A stretch of DNA of 64,000 bases from an uncultured bacterium (GCA_903826405.1 CAIKEH010000013.1:186001-250000); one strand, 5' to 3'. Shown: positions 53,324 to 62,913, counted from the stretch's first letter. Translations and numbers: made by a program. The notes: a model not told the origin generated them from the sequence alone.

Positions 53324-56300
53324 TTAGAATTCCAGATTAACACCGAAGATGAAAGTCCTGGAGATCGGATAACGTCCATTATCCAGACCGATGGACAAGT
53401 CACGCTGAGCGGCATAGCCATCGGTGATATTGCTGATGGTTACGTCCGGATCAAGACCAGTGTACTTGGTGAAGGTCAGCAGATTCTGGCCGGAGACGTA
53501 GAAACGGAGTCTGTTGAGTCCGATCCTGCGCAGGGTTTCGGGGCTCAGTGAGTATCCGATCTGCAGGTTCTTCAAGCGAGTGAATGAACCATCTTCCACA
53601 TAGAAACTGCTCTTCTGGGAGCTATAGTTGTCACCACCATCAAGTACAGGTAGGGATTTACCAGCCTCATACAGGAAGTTCTTGTCACGGCTACGCTGGA
53701 AGGCGTTCATCTCGGTGAAATATTTCACAAAGTTGAAAAGCTTCTGTCCATAGCTTCCAGACCAGTACATGGTGAAGTCGAAGTTCTTCCAATTGGCAGT
53801 CAAGTTCAAGCCCATGAAGAAGGTAGGAAGTGGGCTGCCGAGGAAAGTCTCATCGGCGTTATCGATCTTGCCATCACCATTGATGTCTTTGAAGCGGAAG
53901 CGACCCACTTTGGCATCACCTTTATCGGCATAAAGTTCTTTGGCGATTTGTGCATCGGAGGTCCAGAGACCCTGTTGAACATAACCGCGGAACTGGGAGA
54001 TCGGAAGGCCAGCCTGAGTGCGGGTAACGTCACCGATACGCGTGCCACCAGAACTGATGAAAGTGTTTTGGTTAGCTTCCAACAGAAGAACCGTGTTCTT
54101 GTTGGTTGAACCAGTGAACTGAACATTGAAGTTGAAATCCTTATTGAACCTGTGGTTCCAGCCAGCGGAGAAGTCGAAACCGGTATTCCTCATGGAACCG
54201 ATATTCTGGGCCTGACGACCAACTGCACCGAGTTCGAGGGGAAGTTCAACATTATAGATCATGTCGCGGGTATCACGCTTGTACCACTCTACCATGAAAG
54301 TGAAATCACGGGCGATCACGGCATCAATACCGATATTGGTGACTGCTGTGGTCTCCCATTTCAACTTGGGGTTGCCTGTAGAGACCTGCTCGAAGCCGGT
54401 GGTGTTGGAGTTGGGCGAACCATTGATGGAGTAGTTGGCTGTACCCAAACCTGTGGCGAAATTGGAATATCCGGGATAATCGCTGCCCACCTCATTGTTA
54501 CCGAGGATACCATAAGAGGCCCTGAGTTTGAGGTCGGTGATCCAGTTCACATTGTTCATGAAGCTCTCCTTGGAAATCCTCCAACCAACACTACCTGCGG
54601 GGAAGATACCATACTTGTTCTCCAAGAAGCGGGAAGAACCATCACGGCGGACCGTGGCAGAAGCAAAGAACCTGTCCTGATATGACCAGTTAGCCTGAGC
54701 GAACTGGGAGACCACATTGTGCTCGCCCCTGTAACTGTTCATATAGAATGTAGCAGGGTCCACGTTCTGGAGAAGGCGATAGTTGTAGTTGTCGAATGCG
54801 AGTTTAGAACCGCCGGCAGTAAAGCCTTCATAATACTGTTGCTTGGCTTCATAACCTACCAGGACGTTGACCCTGTGGTCACCAAAGCTCTTCTTGAAAT
54901 TGAGTGTGGAATAGAACACCCAGTTCTTGTTCAGGAAGTAGCCATTCTGCAGGGAGTTAGGGTTTGTATTACCCTCTGTCGCGTCATAACGGCGGGTGCC
55001 ATAATACTGACTGGGACCACTGTTATAGTCCATGCCATAGGATGTCTTGGAAGTCAACCAAGGCATGATGTCGATCTCTGCATAGGCAGACCCTGTGAAG
55101 CGCATGCTATGACCTGCAGCGTTATCGTGGTTGCGAGTTTGGTCCGCGATCGGATTGCTCACGTTGGAGTTGAAGTTGGCCGCAGAAGCAAAATTGCCTT
55201 GGATATCATACACGCTACAGAGAGCGGGGATAGTCAGCGCGTTGATCAGGGGAGAACTTTCATTGGGGTTACCAACTGATGCGCGGGTGGTCTGGAAGGC
55301 GATGTTCATCGTCTCACCAACGCGGAGCCATTTGCGGATGTTGAAGTTGGTATTCACACGGGTTTGATAACGCTTGTAGTCATTACCATACATGATACCC
55401 GCGAAATCGTAAACGTTGCCCGAGAAATAGTAATTCCCTTTTTCAGATCCACCAGAGGCTGCGATCTGAATGTTTTTCTGTGCTGCGGGCCTGAAGACCT
55501 GATGGTACCAGTCCGTACCAGTCTTGTTCGTCTTTTGGATCAGGTAGTCGCCAACGCCACCGCCAGTGGGGTCGGTGTTGAGGAAATATTTGGAGGGGTC
55601 AACCGCAGGGTCTCCCGCTTTGAAACCACCGATACCACGAACGGCATAATCCGGAAGGGAATAGGTGCCGTCAGGATTCTTTATATAAATACTGGTAGTG
55701 AAGGGGATATTTTGACCAGCCGCCAGTTTCTGTTGTACTTCCAAGAATTCATTCGGGTTAAGCAGGCTGGGAGCGGATGCAGGTGAAGACGCACCATAGT
55801 ACATGTCCACGGCCAGCTTTGCGGAGCCTGACTTGCCCTTCTTGGTAGTGATTACGATAACGCCGTTGGCAGCCCTGGAACCGTAGATGGAGGCGGAAGC
55901 CGCATCCTTCAGTACCTGAATGGATTCGATATCTGAGGGGTTGATGAAGTTCACGTTCGATTCGTTCTGAACCGGCACACCGTCGATCACATACAACGGT
56001 TCGTTGTTGTTAATCGTACCGATACCGCGGATACGAATGAATGCCGAAGAACCGGGATCACCTGAGGTGGACATCTGTACACCCGGCACTTTGCCCTGAA
56101 GCTGGTCGGCGAAGTTGGTAGCAGCCGTTTTGGTCATTTCCTTGGTGTCAACGACAGCCACGGAACCGGTGATGCTCCTTTTCTCCTGAGTACCATAACC
56201 GGTCACAACCACGGTCTGCAGTGCCGCATTCGAGTTCTGTAACCCGACGAACACATTACCCTGTGTGCCCACGGCCACATCTTGGGTTTCATAGCCTACG

Positions 56301-56542
56301 AAGGTGACCTCAAGGGTGGACCTGTCGTTGGGGACAGTGATAGAGAAAGTACCATCGGCACCAGTGGAGACGGAATTGGAAGTTCCCTTGACTTTTACCG
56401 TGGCTCCTGAAAGACCTCCGCCGGTGTCGCCACCAGTGATCTTACCAGTTACCTTCCTTTGCGCAAAAGCAAAAGAAACAAGGAATCCCAAGAAGACAGT
56501 GAGTAATCCTGCCTTGACTGAAAAGGGCAACAGTCGTTTCAT
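53324..56542 (-). CDS. SusC/RagA-family TonB-linked outer-membrane transporter
   Basis: Outer-membrane TonB-dependent channel of 1072 residues. The signal peptide ends near VSFAFA. It is followed by a CarboxypepD_reg-like domain (about 28-105: GKITGGDTGGGLSGATVKVKG), the plug with QLQGKVPGVQM, IRIRGIGTINNNEPLYVIDGVP and DIESIQVLKDAASASIYGSRAANGVI, and a 22-strand barrel ending in FGVNLEF. No N-terminal STN domain is present, which fits the lack of an ECF sigma/anti-sigma pair nearby. It pairs with the SusD-like protein encoded 38 bases downstream. Confidence 0.96.
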   Translation of the reverse strand: MKRLLPFSVKAGLLTVFLGFLVSFAFAQRKVTGKITGGDTGGGLSGATVKVKGTSNSVSTGADGTFSITVPNDRSTLEVTFVGYETQDVAVGTQGNVFVGLQNSNAALQTVVVTGYGTQEKRSITGSVAVVDTKEMTKTAATNFADQLQGKVPGVQMSTSGDPGSSAFIRIRGIGTINNNEPLYVIDGVPVQNESNVNFINPSDIESIQVLKDAASASIYGSRAANGVIVITTKKGKSGSAKLAVDMYYGASSPASAPSLLNPNEFLEVQQKLAAGQNIPFTTSIYIKNPDGTYSLPDYAVRGIGGFKAGDPAVDPSKYFLNTDPTGGGVGDYLIQKTNKTGTDWYHQVFRPAAQKNIQIAASGGSEKGNYYFSGNVYDFAGIMYGNDYKRYQTRVNTNFNIRKWLRVGETMNIAFQTTRASVGNPNESSPLINALTIPALCSVYDIQGNFASAANFNSNVSNPIADQTRNHDNAAGHSMRFTGSAYAEIDIMPWLTSKTSYGMDYNSGPSQYYGTRRYDATEGNTNPNSLQNGYFLNKNWVFYSTLNFKKSFGDHRVNVLVGYEAKQQYYEGFTAGGSKLAFDNYNYRLLQNVDPATFYMNSYRGEHNVVSQFAQANWSYQDRFFASATVRRDGSSRFLENKYGIFPAGSVGWRISKESFMNNVNWITDLKLRASYGILGNNEVGSDYPGYSNFATGLGTANYSINGSPNSNTTGFEQVSTGNPKLKWETTAVTNIGIDAVIARDFTFMVEWYKRDTRDMIYNVELPLELGAVGRQAQNIGSMRNTGFDFSAGWNHRFNKDFNFNVQFTGSTNKNTVLLLEANQNTFISSGGTRIGDVTRTQAGLPISQFRGYVQQGLWTSDAQIAKELYADKGDAKVGRFRFKDINGDGKIDNADETFLGSPLPTFFMGLNLTANWKNFDFTMYWSGSYGQKLFNFVKYFTEMNAFQRSRDKNFLYEAGKSLPVLDGGDNYSSQKSSFYVEDGSFTRLKNLQIGYSLSPETLRRIGLNRLRFYVSGQNLLTFTKYTGLDPDVTISNITDGYAAQRDLSIGLDNGRYPISRTFIFGVNLEF

Positions 56543-56872
56543 GCAATGTTAAGTTTTGGGTTATGATTTGGACTTACTAAATCGTTAAAATCAATGCTTG
56601 TTAAATAGTTTTCCACAACAAGAGCAAACAAAGAAAGTAATTTTATTATTAATTTTTAACAATTCCATTAAAAATATTTCTCAAGTATGTGTACTATATA
56701 CACATAAACACCTCTGAACTTAACCCCACATAAGCCTTACAGACCGTTCATCCCTCAAAGGCGCTGCATGAATTTAACAAAAATTTCAAACGTTTTCGAA
56801 AAAACCTGGGAACCGGCAGCCCTGATAACAGAATTCCCGCAAATGCACTACTTTTTGCCCTCAATTGCCCCC
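56543..56872. other. Divergent intergenic region susC / thioredoxin-like gene
   Basis: About 330 A/T-rich bases without a gene. The only ordered element found is a perfect eight-base inverted repeat TATGTGTA-N5-TACACATA (56686-56706). No TAnnTTTG promoter fits susC convincingly. Confidence 0.5.
56686..56706. promoter_or_regulatory. Perfect palindrome TATGTGTA-N5-TACACATA
   Basis: Arms 56686-56693 and 56699-56706 match at all eight positions, spacer CTATA. It is 143 bases upstream of susC and 166 bases upstream of the thioredoxin-like gene, suitable for a dimeric regulator. Which regulator is unknown. Confidence 0.4.
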
Positions 56873-57349
56873 ATGCCCAAAATCATTTCTCTAGTAATTG
56901 CCCTCTGCCTATCCGTATCCTTTTTACTGGCCCAGGTCAGGTCGATCCCGGAATTTACCTTCCAAAAAATGTCGGACGGCAGCAATTACAGCCATAAAGA
57001 CATCACTACAGGGAAGAAAACCCTTTTCCTGTTCTTCGACACCGAATGCCCCCATTGCATGCGCGCCACCTCGGCATACAATGATGCCTATAAAAAACTA
57101 GCCGCCCTGAATTTCATCATGGTCACCATGGATTCCAAGGATGACGTCAAAGGCTTTCTGAAAACCTTTGGAAATAACCTGCAGACCATGAAGAACCTGA
57201 CCCTCCTCTCCGACCCCAACAAACAATTCATAGCCCGATTCCTCCCTAAAAAATACCCGTCCATGTTCCTTTTTGACTCCAAGGGACAATTGGTTCTATA
57301 CAGTGATGAGGAAAAGGATGTGGCACAATTCATTCAAAAGATCAGGTAA
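56873..57349 (+). CDS. Exported thioredoxin-like protein with CPHC
   Basis: Periplasmic thioredoxin-fold protein of 158 residues. The start at 56873 (MPKIISLVIALCLSVSFLLAQ) gives a proper signal peptide; the frame is open 35 codons upstream. The active site is FFDTECPHCMRAT and the cis-Pro is in KKYPSMFLFD. The CPHC dipeptide resembles DsbA, but the fold pattern (FLFFDTECPHC, FIMVTMDSKDDVKGFLKTFG) is closer to TlpA/redoxin-type reductants. It leads trx - sugar isomerase - TMEM220-like, each within 15 bases of the next. A role in keeping periplasmic cysteines reduced for cytochrome assembly is possible but inferred. Confidence 0.82.
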   Translation: MPKIISLVIALCLSVSFLLAQVRSIPEFTFQKMSDGSNYSHKDITTGKKTLFLFFDTECPHCMRATSAYNDAYKKLAALNFIMVTMDSKDDVKGFLKTFGNNLQTMKNLTLLSDPNKQFIARFLPKKYPSMFLFDSKGQLVLYSDEEKDVAQFIQKIR

Positions 57350-57364
57350 CCCAAAAACAAAAAC

Positions 57365-58255
57365 ATGACAACTAGAAGATCACTGCTCAAGCAAATGGCC
57401 TTATTGACCACTGGATCCCTACTCGCCGGTGATGCGTTCTCCCTTGCAGGCCGCCGGGAAAGAAAAGTAGGCGTACAACTGTATACGGTCCGTAATGAGA
57501 TCGGTAAGGATCCCGCCGGAACCATTGCCAAAGTGGCCGCCCTCGGATTCCAGGAGGTCGAGAGCTTTGGCTACAATGGTAAATTCTTCGGGATGGATGC
57601 TTCCTCGTATAAAGCCTTATTGAACCAGCACAACCTCACCGCTCCCAGCGGACATTACATGTATGGTAACTTCGGGAACAAACAAGTACCCGGCACCATC
57701 CTATTTGGTTGGGACAAAGCCATCGAAGATGCCAAAGCCATAGGTCAGGAATACATGGTGGTGGCCTACCTCATGCCCGACGAACGTAAGACCCTGGACG
57801 ATTACAAGCAGATAGCGGCAGACCTGAACAAAGCAGGAGCTGCCTGCCGAAATGCCGGCATCCAACTCTGCTATCATAACCATGATTTCGAATTCCAGGC
57901 CATCAATGGCACATTGCCTTATTCGATCTTACTGGAAAGGACGGACCCCGCATTAGTCAAACTGGAAATGGACCTATACTGGACCGTCAAGGCCGGGCAG
58001 GACCCGGTCGCCCTATTCCAGCAGAATCCCGGCCGTTTCCCACTATGGCATGTCAAGGACATGGACAGGACGGACAAGAAATTCTTCACTGAGGTGGGCA
58101 ACGGTTCTATAGACTTCGCCAACATCTTCAAACAGGCCAAACTCGCTGGCATGACGCATTTCTTCGTGGAGCAGGATGCCTGTCCGGGTTCACCTTTCGA
58201 CAGCATCAAGCAAAGCATAGGCTACATCAAAAAGAACCTCGTTAAATACGTCTGA
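57365..58255 (+). CDS. Sugar phosphate isomerase/epimerase-family TIM barrel, exported
   Basis: Metal-binding TIM-barrel protein (AP endonuclease 2/xylose isomerase-like superfamily), 296 residues. The N-terminus TTRRSLLKQMALLTTGSLLAGDAFSLA is a Tat-type signal with RRS, so it is probably exported folded. The barrel starts KVGVQLYTVRNEIGKDPAGTI and carries likely metal ligands in YHNHDFEF, LEMDLYWTVKAG, WHVKDMD and FVEQDA. Relatives act as epimerases, isomerases or lyases on sugars, including 3-keto sugars. DUF1080 genes and cytochrome genes on the other strand support a keto-sugar substrate. Confidence 0.85.
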   Translation: MTTRRSLLKQMALLTTGSLLAGDAFSLAGRRERKVGVQLYTVRNEIGKDPAGTIAKVAALGFQEVESFGYNGKFFGMDASSYKALLNQHNLTAPSGHYMYGNFGNKQVPGTILFGWDKAIEDAKAIGQEYMVVAYLMPDERKTLDDYKQIAADLNKAGAACRNAGIQLCYHNHDFEFQAINGTLPYSILLERTDPALVKLEMDLYWTVKAGQDPVALFQQNPGRFPLWHVKDMDRTDKKFFTEVGNGSIDFANIFKQAKLAGMTHFFVEQDACPGSPFDSIKQSIGYIKKNLVKYV

Positions 58256-58259
58256 TATC

Positions 58260-58628
58260 ATGCGAATAGCCAACATCACATTTGCTGTACTTTTCGTTCT
58301 GTTTTCAGTTGTCCAGTACAACGACCCCGACCCATATATCTGGATCCCGATTTATATGTATGCAGCGGTGCTCTGCTGGATGGCATCCCGTGGAAATTAT
58401 TTCCCGAAGCTATACCTCTACGGTCTCCTAGTTTACGGGATATATGCGGCATACCTGTTCTTCGACAAGGATGGTGTCTGGTCATGGGCGACCCGGCATC
58501 AGGCCGAAAACCTGGTGCAGACCATGAAAGCGGAAAAACCCTGGGTGGAAGAGACCCGAGAGTTCGGAGGTTTATTGATTGCAGGCGCAGCATTGGGGAT
58601 GAACCTGTACCGAGCAAGGAAAAAATAG
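58260..58628 (+). CDS. Transmembrane family 220 (TMEM220-like) protein
   Basis: Inner-membrane protein of 122 residues with four short helices. The signature is FSVVQYNDPDPYIWIPIYMYAA after the first helix, then WMASRGNYFP and a C-terminal REFGGLLIAGAALG helix, as in the TMEM220 family shared by bacteria and animals. No function is established. It starts 4 bases after the isomerase stop, so translation is probably coupled. Confidence 0.88.
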   Translation: MRIANITFAVLFVLFSVVQYNDPDPYIWIPIYMYAAVLCWMASRGNYFPKLYLYGLLVYGIYAAYLFFDKDGVWSWATRHQAENLVQTMKAEKPWVEETREFGGLLIAGAALGMNLYRARKK

Positions 58629-58645
58629 TAGCTGGCTGTTCAAGC

Positions 58646-58685
58646 AAGAACCCCGGTCACCTGCATGCAGGGCCGGGGTTCTTTC
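58646..58685 (+). terminator. Terminator between convergent TMEM220 and ThuA-fusion genes
   Basis: AAGAACCCCGG (58646-58656) pairs with CCGGGGTTCTT (58673-58683). The loop itself contains the palindrome CCTGCATGCAGG (58660-58671). A short T run follows on the plus strand; the structure may also slow transcription from the other side. Confidence 0.75.
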
Positions 58686-58704
58686 ATTAAATCATATGAT
58701 CTTA

Positions 58705-61700
58705 CTACTTGGCCATGAACTGAATGCTCCCCATGCCCATCATCTTGGTCTCCGCGGGATCGGCCTTCTTCACGACAAGATATATCTTTCTGTTACGTTC
58801 ACCTGCAGATTTGAGCGGGAAAGCAACCTTATTCATTTGCACTGCCTTACCCCCGGCCGGGATCTTTCCCTGGCCCAGCAATTCACCATCCGGTGTATCC
58901 GCATGCACTTCGATTAAATACCCTTTTAGCAAAGGTTCCTGTATACCATAGGCCAATTCGACACCGGTGACATATTTCAGGTTCAGGTCGTCGAAGAGCA
59001 TCCACCCGGCATCACCAGATCCAAGCACTGCATAATCCTTATCATTGAACTCGACCACACTGATCTTTTCCGTGCCATTGTTGTCGGACATCGGTACCAG
59101 AGGATTACGCAGGGTGATCAGATCGGCCCCTGTCAGCGGTTTGGCGCCTGCACCTCCCTTATCTGTGTAGGATGCAGAGATCTGCATGGTCTTTCCACCC
59201 GCTGCATCATTTGCTGAAGCAACCAACTTGCCCTCGGAAGCAAGGCTCTTGGCCGTTGGAGGAGTGGACAGGGAAAGAACCCAATCCACGATCCTTCCTG
59301 CATCTTCAGGCTTCAGGTTGGGATGGGCCGCCATGGCCGTCTCACCCCATACACCACCGCCACCGAGAATGATCTTTCTCACCAGGTAATCCCGTGCGTT
59401 GTTCTTGCCTTTGTATTTCACCGCCACCTGCGAGAAAGCAGGGCCGATGGATTTCTCATCCTGCTTGTGACAGGTCTTGCAATCCATCGACATGGCCATA
59501 TTCTTTCCTTGAGTGAGTGCGGATACGATCTGATGCCCAACTATCTGTGCCTTATCCTTTCCGGTCACCAGATCCATCTTCACATCCACCGTTTTTTTAT
59601 CGACCCCTCCGCTTTCGGTGGTGCCATCTTCCTTGTCGGTTACAGATACTTTGTAATCGATGGGCTTGCCCGGGAAAAAGAAGGTCGCCGGGCTGGCGAG
59701 ACTGATCTTGACCACCGGTGTTTCGTTACCTGCATAGATCGGGATCGCATTGCTTCTGGTGACTGCGCCCTTGTCGTCTTTCACTTCCACGAAGATGTCA
59801 TTGTCACCTGCCGTAGTGAACGTGAAACTGGCCTCAGGTGTTTTGGTCTCCTTAGTTTCCTTTCCGAAATGCCAGACATAGGTCAACGGATCCTTGTCCG
59901 AATCGCGTGATCCGGCAGCGCTGGCTTTCACTTCAAAAGGCAAAGCGCCGGTTGTCCTGTCCACGGATAGCTTGGCGACAGGTGCACGGTTCCCTCCATT
60001 GTATTCTACGCGGGACAGCATGGCATCTGGATTCTTGGAGAACCAACCCGAACCATACTCTAGAAGATAAAGTCTTCCGTCTGGTCCCATCTCCATGTCG
60101 ATGTTGGAATGCAACTCCGTATGAGGCATGAAGGGTTCCATCTTGAGTAGATTACCCTGATCGTCCATTGTCACGATCTTTATCCAGCCACGGATCCATT
60201 CGTAGAAGAATAGTTTGTTCGCGAAATAATCAGGGAAACGTGTGTCCGCAGGATAGAATTCAGGATGGTAGATCGGCCCGGCCATTGCATTACGTCCACC
60301 AGTACCTAACTCTGGAAAATCGGGGGAGGCTGCATAGGGATACCAGATGAAGGCAGGACTTACCGGGGGAAGTTCCCTGAGTCCCGTATTGTTCTTGGAG
60401 TCATTGATGGGATGCTGTGGGTCGTAATTCGGGCCCGTCGTACCGGTTGAGTAATCGTACTGGTGATAAGGGTAGTTATTCCCGACGAAAAGCGGCCATC
60501 CAAAGTAACCTGCCTTGCGGGCCTGATTCAATTCATCGTAGCCACGTGGACCTCGGGTTGCCAGACTGTCTTCGCCTGCATCGGGTCCTACTTCGCCCCA
60601 ATAGAGGAAACCTGTCTTCTTATCCACAGAGATGCGATAGGGATTTCTGTCACCCATGACAAAGATCTCCGGTCTGGTTTTTTCCGTGCCCGGCTTGAAA
60701 AGATTCCCTTCAGGGATGGAATAGCTGCCATCAGAATTGATCTTGATGCGCAGGATCTTTCCGCGCAGGTCGTTCGTATTGCTTGAACTCCGCCGTGCAT
60801 CATATTGTTCAAATCCGGTTCGGTTATCCTGAGGCGCATAGCCATTATTCTGGAATACCGATTTCGGTTGATTGAACGGAGTTGAATTGTCGCCAGTGGA
60901 TAGGAATAGGTTTCCGTTGGGGCCGAAAGTCAGTGAGCCTCCGGTATGACAACAGATCTCACGCTGTGAATAGAATTGAAGTACTATCTTCTCTGATGCA
61001 GAATCCAGTTTCCCATTATCGAAGCGGAATCGGGAAAGCCTGTTCACCGAGGTGTCCCCCGGAGAGTAGAACATATAGATGAACTTGTTATTCGCGTAAT
61101 CAGGATCTGCACAAACTCCAAGTAGCCCTTCCTCCGCATTCGCATTGGTCGTCTTGGTATGGTAATAAACATCCAGTTTAGCCACCTGACTCAACTGCTT
61201 GCTGTCATGGTTGTAGAACATGACCTCTCCTTTGCGTTGGACGATCACGATATCAAGATTGGGAAGTATGGCCATCTCTGTTGGCTCATCAAAACCTGTT
61301 GCCAATAAATTTTTCGTGAATCGATCCTCATCGGGCACCCTCATGGATGTAGCCTTGGAATAATCCAGTTCCCGATTGTCCCCGATGGCATATTGTATCC
61401 CGCCCAAGATATGCTTGATGTAGTTTTCTTCAGTATATGATTCCTCGGTATGGCCGAGTTCAGTATAAAATGCGCGTCCGCCGTCGTAATCATGGTACCA
61501 AGCCATGGGATGTCGATCACCATTCTCCCCGCCTTCGTAAGATTTTTCGTCGATCGTCAGAAGAACTTTCACATCGGAATCAGATGGTGCCTTACGGAAA
61601 TTGTAGAGTTCATCCTTCCTTTCCCAAACATCCGGCAGGTGTTTGGTGGCAGGGTTCGTTTTGTCCTTCACCATGAATTTCGCTGTTTGCTGACGGGGAT

Positions 61701-62112
61701 GACTTTTGAAATAAGCTCCCACCAGTTTGCCATACCAGGGCCACTGATATTCACAGTCTGCCGCAGCATGAATGCCCATGTATCCGCCACCGGCCTGGAT
61801 GTACCTTTCAAAATCAGCTTGCTGATATGCATCCAGAATATCGCCGGTGGTATGCAGGAATACAACGGCACTGTAATGCTTCAGGGAGTCTTCATTGAAG
61901 ATGGTCGCATCTTCCGTACTGTCCACTTCAAACCCGTTCTCCTTTCCCAGTTTCTGTATGGCGGCGATGCCATTGGGGATGGAACTGTGGCGGAAACCCA
62001 TGGTCTTTGTGAAAACGAGTACACGGGGTTTACCTGAGCGCTTGCCGGGATGGCAGGAGAAAAGGAAAATGGCCACTGCGGAAATGATGACTGCAAATCT
62101 GATCGATCTCAT
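58705..62112 (-). CDS. ThuA - PQQ-type sugar dehydrogenase - PKD - cytochrome c - CBM6-like fusion lipoprotein
   Basis: Periplasmic lipoprotein of 1135 residues (lipobox IFLFSC, Cys20). Domains in order: ThuA-like (about 31-245: [35 protein letters not shown]), a soluble glucose/sorbosone-dehydrogenase six-bladed propeller (about 268-705: GFDEPTEMAILPNLDIVIVQ, GLLGVCADPDY, ICCHTGGSLTFGPNGNLFLSTGDN, DRNPYRISVD), PKD (about 710-795), a cytochrome c domain (about 860-950: MDCKTCHKQDEKSIGPAF with CxxCH at 878-882 and the distal Met in GETAMAAHPNL), and a CBM6-like jelly roll to the end. This allows sugar or polyol oxidation with electron transfer to the attached haem. The genes upstream on the same strand encode two DUF1080 proteins and a related cytochrome c. 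Confidence 0.9.
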   Translation of the reverse strand: MRSIRFAVIISAVAIFLFSCHPGKRSGKPRVLVFTKTMGFRHSSIPNGIAAIQKLGKENGFEVDSTEDATIFNEDSLKHYSAVVFLHTTGDILDAYQQADFERYIQAGGGYMGIHAAADCEYQWPWYGKLVGAYFKSHPRQQTAKFMVKDKTNPATKHLPDVWERKDELYNFRKAPSDSDVKVLLTIDEKSYEGGENGDRHPMAWYHDYDGGRAFYTELGHTEESYTEENYIKHILGGIQYAIGDNRELDYSKATSMRVPDEDRFTKNLLATGFDEPTEMAILPNLDIVIVQRKGEVMFYNHDSKQLSQVAKLDVYYHTKTTNANAEEGLLGVCADPDYANNKFIYMFYSPGDTSVNRLSRFRFDNGKLDSASEKIVLQFYSQREICCHTGGSLTFGPNGNLFLSTGDNSTPFNQPKSVFQNNGYAPQDNRTGFEQYDARRSSSNTNDLRGKILRIKINSDGSYSIPEGNLFKPGTEKTRPEIFVMGDRNPYRISVDKKTGFLYWGEVGPDAGEDSLATRGPRGYDELNQARKAGYFGWPLFVGNNYPYHQYDYSTGTTGPNYDPQHPINDSKNNTGLRELPPVSPAFIWYPYAASPDFPELGTGGRNAMAGPIYHPEFYPADTRFPDYFANKLFFYEWIRGWIKIVTMDDQGNLLKMEPFMPHTELHSNIDMEMGPDGRLYLLEYGSGWFSKNPDAMLSRVEYNGGNRAPVAKLSVDRTTGALPFEVKASAAGSRDSDKDPLTYVWHFGKETKETKTPEASFTFTTAGDNDIFVEVKDDKGAVTRSNAIPIYAGNETPVVKISLASPATFFFPGKPIDYKVSVTDKEDGTTESGGVDKKTVDVKMDLVTGKDKAQIVGHQIVSALTQGKNMAMSMDCKTCHKQDEKSIGPAFSQVAVKYKGKNNARDYLVRKIILGGGGVWGETAMAAHPNLKPEDAGRIVDWVLSLSTPPTAKSLASEGKLVASANDAAGGKTMQISASYTDKGGAGAKPLTGADLITLRNPLVPMSDNNGTEKISVVEFNDKDYAVLGSGDAGWMLFDDLNLKYVTGVELAYGIQEPLLKGYLIEVHADTPDGELLGQGKIPAGGKAVQMNKVAFPLKSAGERNRKIYLVVKKADPAETKMMGMGSIQFMAK

Positions 62113-62144
62113 GTTGGGCTACTTTTAAGGAATTATTGGTATGG

Positions 62145-62849
62145 TCAAAGTTTTCTGATCCTGATATTCTTCACCCAGACCTCACCGCCGTGTTCCTGAA
62201 TGGCAATGCGTCCGGATTGAACCTTGGCAAAATCGGCCATGTTCGCAAATTTACTTCCTGCAACGGCCTTGGTCCAGTCCGCACTGCCCATGGTGATGTC
62301 CACGGTTTGCGTACCATTCAGACCAAGTCTAATACGTCCATGATCCACGGAGATGGTGCTTTCATTCCACTGTCCCGCCGGCTTGCAGATCTCCAGAGGG
62401 CATCCCACGAGATCGAAGAGTGATCCCGAATACTGATCGGGCTCTAGCTTACTAGGATATCCGAAGTTATCCATCATCTGGTATTCCGGACCACTGAACC
62501 AGCTTGCATAGATCCGAGGGAGTTCCTGGATCATGAAGATCATCCCGCTATTTCCTTTTGGTGCGACCTTCCAGGTGAATCGGAGTTCGAAATCATCGTA
62601 AACACCGTCCGTCACGAGATCGCCACGGTCGTCCTTTACGGAGGGATCCTGATGGATCGATCCATCCTGGACATCCCAGCACCGCAGCATCCTGTCTTTG
62701 TTATATCCATGCCATCCGTTGGTGGTCTGGCCATCGAACAGCAATGTCCAGCCCGCTCTTTTTTCTTTTTTGGTGAGTCGATTATCCTGTGCTTGCGTAT
62801 GCGGAAAGATGAAAAAGATACCAGCGAAGAGCAGGATGGATGACCGCAT
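62145..62849 (-). CDS. DUF1080 (3-keto-disaccharide hydrolase domain) protein 1
   Basis: Exported concanavalin-like protein of 234 residues; from the ATG at 62849 the signal peptide MRSSILLFAGIFFIFPHTQAQ is clear. The DUF1080 signature is WTLLFDGQTTNGWHGYN, GDLVTDGVYDDFELRFTWKV, GNSGMIFMI, PAGQWNESTISV, GRIRLGLNG and GRIAIQEHGGEVWVKNIRIRKL. Family members hydrolyse or beta-eliminate 3-keto-glycosides. It is a tandem paralogue of the next gene upstream but is separated from it by a terminator; the ThuA-fusion gene follows after 32 bases. Confidence 0.9.
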   Translation of the reverse strand: MRSSILLFAGIFFIFPHTQAQDNRLTKKEKRAGWTLLFDGQTTNGWHGYNKDRMLRCWDVQDGSIHQDPSVKDDRGDLVTDGVYDDFELRFTWKVAPKGNSGMIFMIQELPRIYASWFSGPEYQMMDNFGYPSKLEPDQYSGSLFDLVGCPLEICKPAGQWNESTISVDHGRIRLGLNGTQTVDITMGSADWTKAVAGSKFANMADFAKVQSGRIAIQEHGGEVWVKNIRIRKL

Positions 62850-62913
62850 ATGGCAATATCGTTTAAAGGAAAACAATCTACATAAAATTGCGGAGAAGAA
62901 GTAGCGCATTCAC

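Noticed and set aside
54152-55279. Two long plus-strand open frames (177 and 186 codons)
   Set aside because: Antisense to susC; their apparent length comes from codon bias of the real gene.
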